Part shown: in pieces, positions 24,176-35,814 of the stretch
Layout of the letters: every line of letters begins with the position of its first letter
Position numbering within the stretch: position 1 is the stretch's first letter
NCBI GenBank assembly: GCA_946811185.2
Contig: OX328106.1
Location: 49,302,311-49,366,310, forward strand
DNA length: 64,000 nt
From: Hippopus hippopus
Taxonomy: Eukaryota; Mollusca; Bivalvia; Cardiida; Cardiidae
Direction: 5' to 3'
Position numbers and translations under genes: made by a program
Notes under the pieces: model-generated
The model's input: the letters and a program-made list of their open reading frames with translations, nothing else
The model's database searches: none
Told to the model about the DNA's origin: nothing

Positions 24176-25545
24176 TACATGTACCTTGACAAGAAGGTAT
24201 CTACATGTATCCAAAAATACCTAGGCAAGTAGGTATCTAGTAGCTAACATTACCTTAACTAATAGCTTTAAACAAGCAGCAGACGTGACCACAGGTATAT
24301 AGGTGTAGGCAAAATTACCTTGACAAGTAGGTAGCTACAAGTAGGCAACATTACCTGAACAAGAAGGTATAGTCGTCCTCGCTGATACCGCGTCATCGAT
24401 GATACCGCGGTAATCTGGAAAATACCTAATTTGCATATGTAGCGCCACCTATCCACTGTTTATTCCATCAAATCGAAAGCTGCAGTGTTTTTGCATAGCA
24501 TCGGTTAAAAAATATTAGATATGTATTCATTACTGATAAGTTACTTTCAATATTCCAATGATGCAATATCAAAGCACAATTTTCCTCCATGTTTTGAGAA
24601 TAATTACCCCTTTTTCATCATAAAACCGATATTTCACGTTTGACAAGTGAAGGTCGTGTGATTTGACGTCATAGTCCTTGCCGAACACAAAAGGTACGGT
24701 AGCGAAATCATTTTCTAAAAATAAAAATCATTTAATTGTACAATTTTCCAAATTACAGGAGGTAACGCGTTACCATAGTGGACTCCCTTTGGACCACCTG
24801 TAGTGGACATGGTAGCTTGACCTAGATAATTCTGTCTGAAAAACACGACTTAAATTTTGATAGCAGCATTAATCGTAAATTTACATGCAACAGTTTATAA
24901 CAGTATTAAAAAATAGTACAAGTGAGTTCTCTCTATTGTAGTAAATTTTCGGATAAATTACGTACCGCGGTACCAGCGAGGACCATCCTATGTAAAAGTA
25001 GGCAACATTACCTCAACAAGAAGGTATCTAAACGTGGGCAACATTACCTCAACAAGAAGGTATCTAAAAGTAGGCAACATTACCTCAACAAGAAGGTATC
25101 TAAAAGTAAGCAACAATACCCTAAAATGAGGTATCATAAAGTAGGCAACATCACCTCAACAGGTAAGTGACTACAACTAAGCAACATTAGCTGGACAGGT
25201 AGGTAGCTACAAGTAGGTATCTACATGTGGGCAACATTACCTTAAAATGTAGGTAGGCAAATTACCTCAACAAGTACTGGTAGGTATCTACAAGTTGGCT
25301 ACATTACCTCAACAAGTAGGTAGCAAGAAGAAGGCAACACAGCCATAAGTAGGTAGCTGCTAGGAGGAAATGTTACCTCAACAAACAGGTATCAACAAGT
25401 AGGCAACAATACCTTAACAAGTACATGTAGCTAGCTACAGGTAGCCAGTATTAACATAACAAGAAAATAACTACAAGTAAAACAATCTTACCTGAACAAG
25501 TAATTGGCTAAATAGGCTAATTTTACCTTGACAAATTACTAGAAC
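24176..25545. repeat. Minisatellite, about 36-bp unit
   Basis: Repeated GGCAACATTACCTCAACAAG plus AAGGTATCTA spacers, clearest at 24996-25180 and fading to both sides. Interrupted by the TIR element 24371-24990. Confidence 0.78.
24371..24990. mobile_element. TIR element inserted in the minisatellite
   Basis: Left GTCCTCGCTGATACCGCG (about 24374) and right CGCGGTACCAGCGAGGAC (24966-24983) are inverted repeats with two mismatches. The inside is unlike the flanking minisatellite and has no transposase. Confidence 0.68.
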
Positions 25546-26066
25546 AAGTAGCCAACTTTACTTATTTCATGAATTCTGATTTGTTTACCTCATTTTGCAT
25601 TCAAACAAATAATTTAGCATGTGACTCTTTAGAAGTATGCCTGTGAAATGGGTATAAGTAACATGATTTAGATTTGATATATTGAACTCATTGTTGCATA
25701 TGTTGATTTATTCTTATTACATGTAATTACTCTATCACAATATTTTCAAAGAAATATGATTTTTTAAGGCTTTACTAGATAACAGAATTACAGATACATG
25801 TACTTCCAAATTTGATGGATTTCATTTTATGCACAGACTTCAAATTATATGTGGGTCAGATCATAATTTTTATCTTCAAAAGATAAGAAAACATTGTAGG
25901 AGAAAGAGAAAATACTGGGTACTAGCATTTTCATCCTTTTTCTACAGTGTTTTTTTAAAAGGCTGCTTCCCAAGGGTTGTTAAAACATGGGGTTGTTTGG
26001 TAAAGAGGTACTGGTAACACATTTACCTATGAGGACAGTAATTTCTTACTATTTTTGTCTTTTAAA

Positions 26067-26258
26067 AACCCTTATCCTGCTAAATAACTTACATGTAAAA
26101 TCACAAATTTTTCTACTTCAAAGGTATTTCTGGGAGAAAGATTTCTTCTCATCAGACATTGTAGATCCAAGATCAGACTGCATGTTCTGTGCAGTCTGAT
26201 CTTGATCTACACTGTCTGCAAAAGGTCAGTGAGTCGCACTTTGCAGCATAAGGGTTAA
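26067..26258. mobile_element. Family B hairpin MITE next to exon 2
   Basis: AACCCTTATCCTGCTAAATA to GCAGCATAAGGGTTAA, ending 49 bp upstream of exon 2. Confidence 0.83.
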
Positions 26259-26306
26259 GTAAGCTTTGCTATTATTATCATGGTTCCTTGCATCCTCTAA
26301 TTTCAG

Positions 26307-26529
26307 CCATTGTTATGCCTGTATGTGGAATGACAACACTTATGGCTAAGTACAATATGGGTGGGGTAACTGGAACTGTCACATTTACACAAAATGACAT
26401 CGGAGGAGACGTAATGATAGAGCTTGACCTGAATGGACTCAGTGTTGGTGATTACACTCTACAGTTGCATGAGTTTCGAGTCAACTTTGACACTCTAGAT
26501 AGATGTTCTGAGAACAATATTGGTGCTAT
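26307..26529 (+). CDS. SOD-repeat gene exon 2: end of signal peptide, first half of repeat 1
   Basis: Residues 16-90, entered in phase 1 after TTTCAG and left in phase 2 at GTAAGT. It finishes the hydrophobic signal core (AIVMPVCG) and starts repeat 1 with GGVTGTVTFTQ, the usual opening strand of this family. The Cu-binding HxH site is degenerate: QLHE, with Gln68 in place of the first His and His70 kept. Cys82 matches the conserved disulfide Cys. If the intron were retained, the next in-frame codon is a stop at 26531. Confidence 0.85.
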
Positions 26530-27289
26530 GTAAGTATACCAATTGTCATTTCCTTTCAGAAAAAAGATATGAATCACAGGCAATATACAAAACCATGGCA
26601 AAAAATTGAAGGAATTTCTCAAACCTACGCATGCTATTTTTGTCAGAGTGTCATTAACGAAATTTATTGATGCATCTGTGTCATAATAGCCATTCATGGC
26701 AGTGTTTTTGTTGAGGTGCATATGGGCAAAAGTAATCATAGATCATTGTTGGAACTTGACATATTTAACCTGATTTTAACTCAATGTCAGTGAAACTTTG
26801 CCTATTTTGTGTTTGTATTAAATGCTAGGTAAAATTTAGAGGTGGACTATGATAGGTCAATTAAGCTTCTAAAATTGTCATTCTTTCCTTAAGAAATTCA
26901 ACATCTCAAGCCAAAAGTAAACCAGAATGGGTACATGCCCAAAGAATACCCAAGCTCTATTCTGAAGCCACATAAATGAAATAATGGGCCAGGTTATGCC
27001 ATGTCAAAAACTTTGTCATGAGGTCAAACTATTGAAAGACCTTCAGGAATGAGTTCAGGAAGTAGTTTCCACTTTTTCGTTATGAAACCACTCATAATGC
27101 TCGACTGTATTGATCTTATGTATGGTGGACACTTGGTCATGTGGATGAAACTTGGTCCTTTTGTCAAGTTATAGAAAATTTTGTCAGGACACGGTTCTCA
27201 TCCAATGTAGATCTACATGAAATGTTATTATAGGTACCATTTTGTCTTCATGATATGAAGGCTAGGTTCCAAAGTGGGTCATGTGGGGT

Positions 27290-27569
27290 CACCCTTTACC
27301 AGACGACAGAATTTTAGCCCCGTCCAAATTGAAAACATTTGCTTACGACTATTTCAGTGTGGCTCATATGGTGCAAATTTTGTTTGAAAGAGAAGAAAGT
27401 GTTGTGGGAAAAGGAGATAATGCTGCTAACCAGCATTTTCTCCTTTTCCCACAATTTTTTCTTTCCTTTCTTATTGAAATTAAAATTGTTTTAGCCAGAT
27501 GTAATTTGTCGTTTGCAAATGCTTTCAATATGGATGAGTCTGAGATTTTGTCGTGTGGTAAAGATTTAA
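27290..27569. mobile_element. Family A variant with two identical arms
   Basis: Both outer arms are the TTGTCCAAATTGAAAGCATT type (left CCCGTCCAAATTGAAAACAT; right complement TGCTTTCAATATGGATGAGT), making one palindrome of about 280 bp. Confidence 0.8.
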
Positions 27570-27625
27570 AATGAACTCTTCCACAATAAACTTGAAAGTA
27601 GGGATTTAAGTCTCTCATCATTACT

Positions 27626-27854
27626 TTAACACTTTACAACACGGCAAAATTTTAGACCTATCCAAATTGAAAGCATTTGCAGACGACAATTTCATAGTGA
27701 CTCAAATGACGCAAATTTTCTTTGATAGGGTAGAAAACTTTGTGGGAAAAGGAGAAAATGCTGGTTACCAGCATTTTCTCCTTTTCCCACAATGTTTTCA
27801 AAAGGCCTCTTTTTTAGGGGCGTCAAAAGGCGTCATTGTGTGGTGAAGGTTTAA
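27626..27854. mobile_element. Family A palindromic MITE
   Basis: TTAACACTTTACAACACGGC to GTGTGGTGAAGGTTTAA; perfect core. Confidence 0.85.
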
Positions 27855-28231
27855 AGTTGAAAAGATCATTCTTAGTTGCCCAGTTATTTTTTACATGGGC
27901 AAAGCAATAAATGAGTTGACTTTTTTTACCCAATACTTTTAAATGCTTCTAAAGAAGGCTAGGAAAAAGAACAGATTTAAAAGAAATGCATCAAAAAAAT
28001 GATTCTATTATTATCAATGTGACTGATGGGGAAATATTTTCATTATGGATAATTTCTTTACTTGCCATACTATTTCAAAATTGTTATGGTCAGCTACAGA
28101 GTTGATAGTGTTTGTCCTAGTAAAGTTTACGTTAACTAGTGTGAGGTCACTTTGTATGTCCTTCTGTCATAAATATGTCTCTCTGTTATAAACATGAACT
28201 TTTATCATTGAAACATGCTTGTATAAGCCTT

Positions 28232-28440
28232 AATCCTTGGAATGCCTTCCACAACTACAGTTGCCTCTCCAGCCAGTGTAGATCATGATCAGATTGCACA
28301 AAATGTGCAGTCTGATCTTTGATCTACATTGTCTGCTGTACAGACACGTTTTTTACCAAAGTATCCTTGATATTGCAATCATTTGGGTCCTATTTCTAGA
28401 GTGAAAATGCCTGTTGAGCTTATTGGGTCTTCCAAGAGTT
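28232..28440. mobile_element. Family B subtype b
   Basis: TTAATCCTTGGAATGCCTTC; core GCCAGTGTAGATCATGATCA with complement. Confidence 0.72.
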
Positions 28441-29009
28441 GAATGGTGCCAGGCAGCCAAGGTATTTTTGTTGACCCTAGTTTCTCAAGTACAAATTTTA
28501 AATTACTTGTAGATCTACTTCAAATAAAAGATAAATGAAGGTCTATTTGTTTCAAGAATAAAGAAACTAGCAAAGCGCTTTTTTTCTTTAATTTTTTTTT
28601 AAAATCCTTATATGGGTATAAGTTCATTAAAAGAACATGACAGTTTATGATCACTTTTATTTCACATTGGTGCAAAAACAAGATTTGCTTGGTCGATCTG
28701 CAAAAATTCATACATTTCCACTGGTCTTTTACATCAAGGAAATCGGAACTGTTAATGCAGTGAATTTAGGAAACATTGCAATCATAGGATTGTTTAGAAG
28801 TCTAGTGAGGGTTAATGCTGTTTTGGCCAGAATGCAGACTGCATAGAACTAGTGGTCTGATCTTGATTCTATACTGTCTGCTTGAAATATCAACTTTCAG
28901 AGGGGTTTTCCTCCTAGATGAAAGTATCCTTACAATCAATTTAGTGCTCCACAAGCTAATTTGTGACAAACTACTGAGCAAATTTCTATATATTTCACTG
29001 TTTCCTTTG

Positions 29010-29231
29010 TTTACCCTTTACCAGACGACAAAATTTTAGCCTTGTCCAAATTGAAAGCATTTGCAGATGACAAATTTAACTTAAAACAAGAAATTTGGCA
29101 TTCAAAGGTTAGAAAACATTGTTGGAAAAGGAGAAAATGCTGGTTACCAGCATTTTCTCCTTTTCCCACAATGTTGTCAAAGGCTTCTCCCTTGGGTCGT
29201 GTAAAGTCTGGATTGTGTTGTAAAGGGTTAA
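29010..29231. mobile_element. Family A palindromic MITE
   Basis: ACCCTTTACCAGACGACAAA to GTTGTAAAGGGTTAA; perfect core. Confidence 0.84.
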
Positions 29232-29553
29232 GATATAAAGGACGCCCAATTAGGGTTGCCTTTCTGTTACAAATAGAGATCATGCAGTCAGTATTTTTTT
29301 CAATTCTATAGTCATACTAACTGGACAGCATCGTACACGTAAGTATCTAGCACCGTGCCCATCCTCTATCCAATCTTTGTAATGTTAGATCTCAGCTGAC
29401 TTTTACATGTGAAAAATTTGTACTGCTTATTGTTTACCTCTGGTATTACGCGAACAAATTGACATGAAATAAATGACCTCTATTACCATATATTACATGC
29501 TTGAATTACTATAAAAACTTAGCTTTGGCTAATGTCGTCTACATGTGGAACTA

Positions 29554-30385
29554 TGAGGTGCAGTCGGAAAGTTCCTGGACTGGTCAATTTATAAGCATAC
29601 TAGTGTCCCAATCATGCTAAAATTTGCTACACTTATACATGTCATCTCACCGACGGACACATGGAAATTCATGAATCATGGCTACGCAAATGTGCATAAA
29701 AATGCTTACACAAGATTTTGGAATAAGTAAAGTGTGTGCTCGATGGATCCCTGGACTATTTCTGTTTAGGTATGTTTTCTGCAGTTAATAGTCCAGGGAT
29801 CCATTGAGCATACACTTTACTTATTCCAAAATCTTGTGTAAGCATTTTTATGCACATTTGCTTGGCCAAGTCCTGCAGTATCGGCGATATCGTCCATTGA
29901 TTTTTGCCGGTCTGACATGTGTCCATCGGCGTCATTCTGGCTCATACGCGTAACTTTATGACTGCACGCTGCCCTGTGTGATCATTTGACGTTGACGTTT
30001 GACCATCCTGAAATTCTTCCATTGCTATCAAAAACACTTGTCAAATTTGAGATTATGAACAGATCATGCTGATTCTTCAGAATTGCGTTGAAATAACGTT
30101 GATGTGGCTGAATGCAAAAATCATGACATTATGGTGGCATTTAATCAAAGTTACAATGTTTGTTTATGATCAAGAAATTCCCACACGCTAAGATTTTTAA
30201 AGTGCTCCGTAACTAAGTACCCACATATTGTTTAGCATCGTCTACAGACGAATTATCAAATGAATTATTTTTAGACACATGCAAACACGAAGGGTGAGAT
30301 GTATAAGTGTAGCAAATTTTAGCATGTTTGGAACGCTAGTATGCTTATAAATTGACCAGTCCTGGAACTTTCCGACTACACCTCG
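29554..30385. mobile_element. Foldback element with nested palindrome, TA-flanked
   Basis: TIRs of well over 100 bp start TGAGGTGCAGTCGGAAAGTT and end in its near complement; TA lies on both outer sides (29552-29553, 30386-30387). A second inverted pair (about 29690-29758 and 29790-29862) sits inside. The ends and TA resemble mariner/Tc1 MITEs. Confidence 0.75.
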
Positions 30386-30803
30386 TATGTGAACGATTTT
30401 CAACTCCTTATGCAGCTAATAGATTTATTGTGTCTTTAAAGAATACTCAAAATACCTGAAATAAACTTGATTTTATTGGCTTAAATTGGTAATATGTGGC
30501 GGGTGACAGAACTAAGATGCGCTTCTGTGCAGTCTGATTTTGATCCATATCATCCACAAAAGCTCTCATATTTTGACTATGGTACATTTACCGTTAACAG
30601 AATTTCCATACCATCCGTTTATACCCGATGATATAAATATTCACTCTTTAATTATTTGTTGCATAAAAGTCAATTTCAGGTCAATTTGTTCGAGTAATAG
30701 ATGCATATAAAATGATAGCTTTCTAATATCATTAGCCCCTTATCCATTGACAAAATATTAGACTTGTCCATATTGAAATTGTTAAATTTTGCAGACTGTT
30801 ATA

Positions 30804-31028
30804 TTAACCCTTTGCCACACAACAAAATTTTAGACTAGTCCAACTTGAGAGCATTTGCAAACATTTTAGATGTGGCTTAAATGATTTGTTGTGTCATACG
30901 AAGGGTAAAAACATTGTGGGCAAACAACAAAATGCTTGTTACCAACATTTTCTCATTTTCTCACAATGTTTTCAAAAGGCCTTTTCCTCATAGCCATTAA
31001 AACATGGCAGCATATGGCAAAGGGTTAA
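30804..31028. mobile_element. Family A palindromic MITE
   Basis: TTAACCCTTTGCCACACAAC to ATATGGCAAAGGGTTAA; the core is weakened. Confidence 0.8.
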
Positions 31029-31195
31029 ACGTGGCTCTAATAAAGGGGGGGGGTTCGTTGTTTTAGAAAATGAAATGTTGTTTAAAATACAGAAACTGCT
31101 GTATACTAGCATTTTCTCATTTTTCACAATACTTTTTTTAGAAGTTTTCTGTCTCAGAATTTTGAAATGCGATTGTTTTGTAGAGTATTTACCAT

Positions 31196-31422
31196 TTAAC
31201 CCTGTACCAAACAATTCCGAGTTTTAACAACCCTTGGAATGAAACCTTTGAAAACATTGCGGGAAAAGGAGAAATTGCTTGTAGCAAGCAGTTTCTCCTT
31301 TTCCCACAATGTTTTCTTCCCTATCAGAGAACTTCAGCTCGTTGTACCCGATTTCAAATTTGCTGTCTGCAAATGCTTTCAATTTGGACATGTCCAAAAT
31401 CTGTCGTTTAGAAAAGGGTTAA
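31196..31422. mobile_element. Family A palindromic MITE
   Basis: TTAACCCTGTACCAAACAAT to TTTAGAAAAGGGTTAA; the core reads GGAGAAATTGCTTGTAGCAA. Confidence 0.8.
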
Positions 31423-31527
31423 ATGTGAACAGATGTGAAATACATGTAGGTGTTAGTTTGCTTTAACCTTGTAAATGCTACATAGTGATATAACAGTAGA
31501 TATAGCTACAGTACCACTGTAATCATT

Positions 31528-31740
31528 TAACCCTGGGTGAGCCAAATAAACCCAAAAGACATTTTCAGTCAAGAAATACTGGTAAGTGCAATTTCAAGGT
31601 TGTTCTTGCCCAAATTGTTCCATCAAAGTGGACAGTTTAGATCAAAGATCAGACTGTATGCTTTGTGCAATCTGATTTTGATCTGCACTGGCTTCTAAAA
31701 CAACTATAGTTGTGAAATGTGTTTTTAGGGTAAATAGTGA
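31528..31740. mobile_element. Family B element, diverged
   Basis: Left TTTAACCCTGGGTGAGCCAA; core GTTTAGATCAAAGATCAGAC paired with GCAATCTGATTTTGATCTGC. Confidence 0.65.
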
Positions 31741-31782
31741 ACCCATAATAGGTATTTGTTTGCTTTAACCATGGAATAGTAA

Positions 31783-32230
31783 TGAGACCTAGGACCTTGC
31801 TTGCTTAAACCATGTACAGCATAATTTTTCAAGCTGCTGGCTGCTTTCCCACTTAACCATCGTCGAGACAATGGTCAGCGGTGGGAGAGGAATGAATGGT
31901 CCCATTACTGTGTGTACAGGCACCTTTAGCTTGAAAAGAAATGTGTGCAGAGTACTGGTAAAAGAGACTCCAGGGAAGCATGGATAGGTGTACTTGCCGC
32001 CGCTACATAACTGAAATAATGTTGAAAAGGGCGTTAAACACCAAACAATTAATCAATCAATCAATCAGTAATGAGACCTAGTACTCTGCCTGCTTTATCC
32101 ATGTGCAACATATATAATGTGAACCCAAAAGGTACAAGACTGGTGTCTGCTCGCTTAAATCATGTAAAATTGAAAACATAGTAATGAGACCTAGGACTCT
32201 GCCTGCTTTATCCATGTACAGCATAATTGA
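31783..32230. repeat. Three-copy direct repeat
   Basis: AGTAATGAGACCTAG plus a CTGCTTTATCCATGT-type tail occurs near 31783, 32068 and 32180. The rearranged SINE lies between copies 1 and 2. Confidence 0.65.
31845..32070. mobile_element. Rearranged SINE: body inverted, tail forward
   Basis: 31845-31905 is the reverse complement of the SINE body (GGCTGCTTTCCCACTTAACC), while about 31945-32065 is the forward 3' part (AGAGACTCCAGGGAAGCATG) with an (AATC)n tail. Confidence 0.72.
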
Positions 32231-33116
32231 CCAAACGCCAGAGCTGTCAATCAAAAACCAATAAGCCAATCAGTGGTCAGCATTTTTCCCATTCAGAGCG
32301 GAAGCCGTCTTGCCGTTATCAAACCTAGACATTCTGCATCATTAGGAGTTGGAAGTATATATGAATATAGAGTAGATATGATTTTAAAAAATCTGATTAA
32401 TTACATTAAAACTGATATCCATCATTAATCCTTAAATCCACTATTGCGCATTGACGCAGTTGACAACTTGAATTGAAAAAAAAAAGAATAATGTTTGTAA
32501 ACATGCTTTTGTATTGTAATAAATTTTCCAAAATGACAATCGTAGCTATAAATACCCGTTTGTTTCTTTACTAAAAAAAAAAAAGATCTATACTCGTAGA
32601 ACATAATTATTTTAGACTGCTGAATGGATTTTATCTAGTTCATTTTTTTCCTTTATCTTATTTTCTATTTGAGTTTGAGTAGACTCTATATACTTTTTAA
32701 TTCAATTTCTTCCCAAATCAAGTTAATTTGCTATGTAGAATGCTCTTTATATTTGTTTTGTGGATTACTTAGATAATCCTTCAAAGAAATGTTAATTGAA
32801 AAAAAAATCACGTCAATATAATTAATTTTCTCGAAAATATTGTTCCCATTTCTATAGTCGTCTTGGAAAGTAAAAACTAAACAGCTTCCCTCCCGCTTTT
32901 GAACAAAAATGCTATGTAGGCTCATTTTAGACGTTTGTTTAAATAAAAAACAAATGTCATCTTCCTGCATTAGTAAAGCATTGAAAACGTTGTTCTCATT
33001 GGTCTCTGTATCTTAACCTTTCTATCAATGTAAACTTAAAGCTACATTGAATTTGTTGTCTGCAAATATTTTGAGTTTGGAAAAGTAAAAAAAAAAAATT
33101 GTTATTCAGTCCAGAG

Positions 33117-33341
33117 TTAATCACTACACAACAAAAATGTAGGCTTGTCCAAAATGAAAGCATCAGCAGACAACAATTTCAGTGTGGCCCAAATGATGGA
33201 TTTTGTAATGAATAGAGTAGAAAAACACTGTGGGAAAAGGAGAAAATGCTGTTTACCAGCATTTTCTCCTTTTCCCACAGTGTTTTCAAAAGCCTTCTTC
33301 ATCAGGGTCATTAAAAGTGAGAATGTATGGTAAAGTGTTAT
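33117..33341. mobile_element. Family A palindromic MITE
   Basis: TTAATCACTACACAACAAAA to GTATGGTAAAGTGTTA; perfect core. Confidence 0.82.
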
Positions 33342-34398
33342 TTAGCACTAGAAAGGTCTTTCTGGATAATAAAATCTACAGACATATAACGAGTCCCCAA
33401 GGCGATGGAGAAGAACAAGGAGACACTTCATTATCGTGTGAGCCAATTACTTGGCAAGCAATTTGTGAACTAGATTCTATTCTATTTGGAAACATTAGTA
33501 GATAGAAGAGCAATATGGAGAAATTTTATCTTGATGTAGAGACAGAGAAAAAAGTAGGGCAAATAAAAAATTTGCAAGTTTTGAGCTGTTTTGCATTTTG
33601 TTATTTTTTTTTCTTTCAAAATTTGTTGCACTGTATTCTGTCAAATGTGATGAACAGTGATTAGCTGTTAGGGTTTAAAGGATGACTCATAACAAGCAAT
33701 TGCTCCTTCTGCTACAATGTTTTCAGCTGTCTTTGTTAGGGGTGTAAAATGAAGTTTTTGTACTAGAAAAGCTCAAATGTCTCCTTATTGGATATGCTGT
33801 GCCTGATCAGGGGTCTGTCCTATTGTAAGGAACCTTGGCGTTACTTTCGGTCCATCTGCCTGTGGGTTTTGCAATAATTGTAAATGTACATGTATTTACT
33901 TACAGAGTAGATCAAGATTGTCCACAATTTTATGGCTTGTCATGGCAAAAACTGCCTGGAAAATTGAATATTTTTTCGCCTGGAAAATTGAATATTTACC
34001 ATGATACACTCTTTAACAGAAATTGCGTATGTAGTGCTTAGGGGGTTACGTAGACCAATACAGTTCATGACAAAATTAGCGCTCTTCTTTCATGGTCAGT
34101 CGTATCCTGTGCCTCTGGCTTGAATTAACACTGTCCCAAACAGCAAATTTTAGACTTCTCCAAATTGAAAGCAACCACAGAGCCTAAAAACTTCGGAATT
34201 GGAACAAAGAGCTGCAGTTCTGTGATAGAGTTTGTTACAAGTAAATTTCTTCTTTTCTCACAATGTTTTCAGAGGCCCTCTTTTTCAGGGTCCTTAAAAC
34301 CTGGACCAACTATTCTCAGCATTTTCTCCCATACCCACACTGTTTTCTAAAGCTTTTTTCTGTGGTTCATTTAATCAGGAGATTGTTTGGTAAATAAA

Positions 34399-34624
34399 TT
34401 AACACTTTCTCAAAAGATAAAATTTCAGACCCCTCTATATTGAAAGCATTTTCAGATGACATATGAAAAGTGGCTCAAGTGGTGGAATTGGCCTTTGGAA
34501 AAATAACATTGTGGGTAAAGGAGAAAATGCTGGTTAACAGCATTTTCTTCTTTTCCCACAATGTTTTCCAAAGCCCCCTACCTCAGACTTTTTAAATTTT
34601 CGGCACTGTGTGGTAAAGGGTTAT
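34399..34624. mobile_element. Family A palindromic MITE
   Basis: TTAACACTTTCTCAAAAG to GTGTGGTAAAGGGTTA; ends about 105 bp upstream of exon 3. Confidence 0.8.
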
Positions 34625-34728
34625 TATTGAGGTATATATTAGAAATAGGAATGTAATCATGAATAGGTGAAGTATTGCATTATAAAAAAACTGAAAGGGT
34701 TTATTAAAGTTTTCATTTCATTCTCAAG

Positions 34729-34811
34729 GATTGGGGCAGCAGAAGCCACTTCTGGTAAAGGGAACCTGACTGCATCTGGGATAGATTTGTCTGGTACAAA
34801 ATCTATTGAAG
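34729..34811 (+). CDS. SOD-repeat gene exon 3: second half of repeat 1
   Basis: Residues 90-118, phase 2 in and phase 1 out (donor GTAGGT). Reads ATSGKGNLTASGIDLSG then SIEG, which matches the xGDLSGKxG and SIVG signatures of the other repeats. The zinc-loop segment with the bridging His (GHFNP in repeat 3) is missing altogether, so repeat 1 is shorter than the rest. Asn102 lies in an N-glycosylation sequon. Confidence 0.85.
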
Positions 34812-35533
34812 GTAGGTTGCTTGTTTCACTACACATTGTTAGTTTGGCTATTTTTTGAAGAAAAAGTCGGGGTATTGTCATAGCCCTGGCATGGTCATTG
34901 TCTGCGCCGTCCTGCAGAAAATTTGACATTTTATAATATCTCTGTCATTACTGAGGATATTTACTTCAAACTCTGGCTAGCTGTCAACACAGTTATACCT
35001 CCTTTTGACTTAAAACTTTCAAAAACTTCGATATTTTGTTATATCTCTGTCCTTACTGATGATATTTACTTCAAATTGGGACTAGTTGTTAACTATAGAA
35101 AGTGGAACCCTCACAATGGAAGCAGGTAACCATCAAAATAATTTTGACACAGTTATGTCCCTTTTTTGATTTGGAATTTTCAATAACAGCAACTGTAGCC
35201 GAGCAACTGCAACCACATGTGGTTACGTTGTTACAATGCCAACACCTTTGTATGTGTTGCAGTTTAAAGACTTTGTCAGAGAGAAAGACTTTTTTCACCT
35301 TATTCATTATTGGAACTTATTTTCTACTGAATTTTATTATCCATACTTCACAAGAAAGTTTGTGAAGTTGTCTGAAGCACCTTTATGTCACTTTCTAACA
35401 ACACTGGTGTAGATGCCTTTTGAAAACATAGTGAAAAAAGGAGAAAATGCGGTGACCAGACATTAACGTAAAACCACGAAGCCAGGATTTTTTGCACAAT
35501 GTTTTCACCACATTCCATGATAAAGCTGATCAT

Positions 35534-35766
35534 TTAACCTTTACTACACAATGCTGACTTTTAAGAACCACGAGAAAGAAACCTTTTGAAAATAATGTGG
35601 GAAAAAGAAGAAAATGCTGGTAACCCACATTTTCTCTTTTTTGCACAATATTTTCTACCCTTCCCAAAACAAGTTTCAATCTTTCATTCACATTAATTTT
35701 ATTTTGTTGTATGCCAATACTTTCAATGTTGACATGAGACAAGTTTAAGTTAGTCATCTGGTATGG
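35534..35766. mobile_element. Family A palindromic MITE
   Basis: TTAACCTTTACTACACAATG to GTTAGTCATCTGGTATGG; ends about 50 bp before exon 4. A decayed copy precedes it (35375-35533). Confidence 0.78.
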
Positions 35767-35814
35767 ATGTAAGTTGCAGATTTTTTTATTTAGTCCTTCT
35801 ATCTTATTTTCCAG

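Larger units (their letters stand above)
1763..26306 (+). other. Intron 1 of the SOD-repeat gene (24.5 kb)
   Basis: Bounded by GTATGT and TTTCAG. Filled with the MITEs, SINEs, Helentron-like elements and minisatellite listed separately. Stretches 8240-8640, 8990-9990, 19030-19620, 20280-20770, 20910-21540, 23090-24150 and 25560-25870 are AT-rich without coding signal or recognisable repeat beyond short decayed fragments. Confidence 0.6.
26530..34728 (+). other. Intron 2 of the SOD-repeat gene
   Basis: Contains family A elements (27292-27854, 29010-29231, 30804-31422, 33117-33341, 34399-34624), family B elements (28232-28440, 31528-31740), a TA-flanked foldback element (29554-30385), a rearranged SINE (31845-32070) and a three-copy direct repeat. 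26540-27280, 27860-28230, 32300-33110 and 33345-34110 show no gene. Confidence 0.6.

Noticed and set aside
35763..35814. ATG at 35763 as gene start
   Set aside because: In frame with exon 4, but a good CAG acceptor ends at 35814 and exon 3 joins in phase; the upstream codons look like intron.
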